Positions 63,255 through 64,000 of a DNA stretch of 64,000 nucleotides are shown here, piece after piece (the first letter of the stretch is position 1; the number at the start of each line of letters is the position of its first letter). The stretch is from positions 62,001 to 126,000 of the forward strand of contig JAKVCC010000011.1 in the NCBI GenBank assembly GCA_022448265.1, written 5' to 3'. Position numbers and translations under genes: made by a program. This DNA comes from Pirellulales bacterium (GTDB lineage Bacteria; Planctomycetota; Planctomycetia; Pirellulales; Lacipirellulaceae). Below the pieces are notes generated by a model. That model was not told the origin of the DNA. It searched no databases and saw only the letters and a program-made list of their open reading frames with translations.

Positions 63255-63917
63255 TCAAACAACAGCCGCTGCCGTCGAACTCGTCTCAAAAGTACAACAA
63301 TTCTCCCCGTCCAGTCGGCAGGCACTGAGCCGCACGCGCTGACCCAGTATTTCTGAAAACAACATCTTCTCCATAGAACAGATTCCCCGATCCTGCTCGG
63401 CCAACTCCGGATAAGGGCACGCCAAGGCCGTCAGCACCGGCAACTCACTGCCGGGCTCCTTTCGTACTTCAAAGGGAACATCACGATCACGCATCAAGCT
63501 CACCAGCGACTCCATCCGCTCGCCAAGATTGTCACCTTTTATCCTACTGCGATAGACATCTGCCATCCGCACTACCAAACGTTTCAGTAGACCATGGCGC
63601 ACTTCGGGGTCTTTAACGGCACGAATCTCCGACCATAGCACCTGGGCAAGGTCTTCATAGTTGTCGCCGCTGGCCCGGACACCCGCCGGCGAAAGCGAAT
63701 ATCGATAAGTGGGCCGGCCGCGACCGCCAGGCTCCACCTGCCGAACCACCAATCCTTGCTTCGTTAACCGATTCACACGCTGGCGGATCGCCGTAGCCGT
63801 CACTCCTGCAAAATCAACGAGCTGGCTAATCGTGCACCCGTCATACTGCCGCAAGTGATCGACGATGCTACGATCGCTAAGCGAAGAGGGTTTGTGCGGC
63901 TGGGTGGAATCGGACAT
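63255..63917 (-). CDS. sufR: SufR-like winged-helix transcriptional regulator with Cys-rich cluster-binding tail
   Basis: About 220 residues from the ATG at 63917; a frame back to 63962 adds 15 unsupported residues. Residues ~15-75 form a winged helix (CTISQLVDFAGVTATAIRQRV, then GLVVRQVEPGGRGRPTYRYSL). The C-terminal part has Cys167, Cys180, Cys200, Cys207 and Cys208 within CPYPEL, ICSMEKM, ACRLDGENCCTF, the arrangement expected of SufR-type [4Fe-4S] sensors that repress suf genes when clusters are plentiful. It is upstream of sufC on the same strand with only nuoB between, consistent with control of this operon. Operator sites were not identified. Confidence 0.85.
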   Translation of the reverse strand: MSDSTQPHKPSSLSDRSIVDHLRQYDGCTISQLVDFAGVTATAIRQRVNRLTKQGLVVRQVEPGGRGRPTYRYSLSPAGVRASGDNYEDLAQVLWSEIRAVKDPEVRHGLLKRLVVRMADVYRSRIKGDNLGERMESLVSLMRDRDVPFEVRKEPGSELPVLTALACPYPELAEQDRGICSMEKMLFSEILGQRVRLSACRLDGENCCTFETSSTAAAVV

Positions 63918-64000
63918 GGCTAGGGAAAAATACGACGCGTGGATACTCCTAACATCAATCATCGTAACGACTTCCTCAATAAAAACAAGAAGTGGTGTGA

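Overview
The window reads as a chromosomal piece of a planctomycete, most likely in or near the order Pirellulales. The evidence is the density of families that are hallmarks of that phylum: DUF1559 prepilin-like proteins, DUF1501, DUF1549/DUF1553 and DUF1552 proteins, PVC-type dehydrogenase/cytochrome c fusions, many sulfatases and DUF1080 proteins, and methanopterin-linked C1 genes. No rRNA, tRNA, CRISPR array or intact insertion sequence was seen.

Layout. 1-12.9 kb: the 3' end of a planctomycete cytochrome gene followed by DUF1552, a secreted GH2 glycosidase, an FG-GAP/ASPIC lipoprotein, a TIM-barrel sugar isomerase, a DUF1080 protein, a sialate O-acetylesterase-like protein and a TMTC-like membrane/TPR protein. 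12.9-14 kb: a gene-poor scar with a broken TPR gene and a frameshifted fragment of a probable IS1380-type transposase. 14-22 kb: a tightly overlapping nonulosonate (sialic-acid-like) cluster. It holds NeuB without a SAF domain, a TIM-barrel isomerase, a Gfo/Idh/MocA dehydrogenase, a NeuA cytidylyltransferase, an SDR, and a CMAS-like fusion whose nucleotidyltransferase half has lost its signature while its HAD phosphatase half looks intact. Facing it are a UPF0104 flippase-like protein and an unassigned glycosyltransferase-like protein. 22-52 kb: a secreted catabolic region with two sulfatases around a DUF6807-dehydrogenase-cytochrome fusion, a very large ceramidase-LamG-dehydrogenase-cytochrome fusion, a ThuA-dehydrogenase-cytochrome fusion, a TetA-like MFS exporter, a DUF1501/DUF1553 pair, small lipoproteins, three full DUF1559 genes and one truncated copy. 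A decayed EF-hand lipoprotein gene and a possible LamG remnant mark further gene decay. 52-64 kb, all on the minus strand: SufR-like regulator, solitary NuoB, SufC-SufB-SufD, a Rieske protein, a SufT/PaaD-like DUF59 protein, then three overlapping genes of tetrahydromethanopterin-linked C1 metabolism (ATP-grasp, hydantoinase/oxoprolinase-like, amino acid kinase), a fatty acid desaturase and a PfkB sugar kinase.

How it fits together. The first two thirds concern sensing, binding and oxidising complex, partly sulfated, glycans and glycolipids outside the cytoplasm, plus making a surface sugar. The last part is housekeeping: iron-sulfur assembly coupled by position to C1 cofactor genes. The strongest candidate for an undescribed system is the 14-22 kb cluster. 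It has two cytidylyltransferase-type genes, one apparently converted to a phosphatase scaffold, and no gene for making the usual ManNAc or 2,4-diamino precursors, so its product may be an atypical ulosonic acid. All functional statements come from reading motifs by eye; no database search was run.
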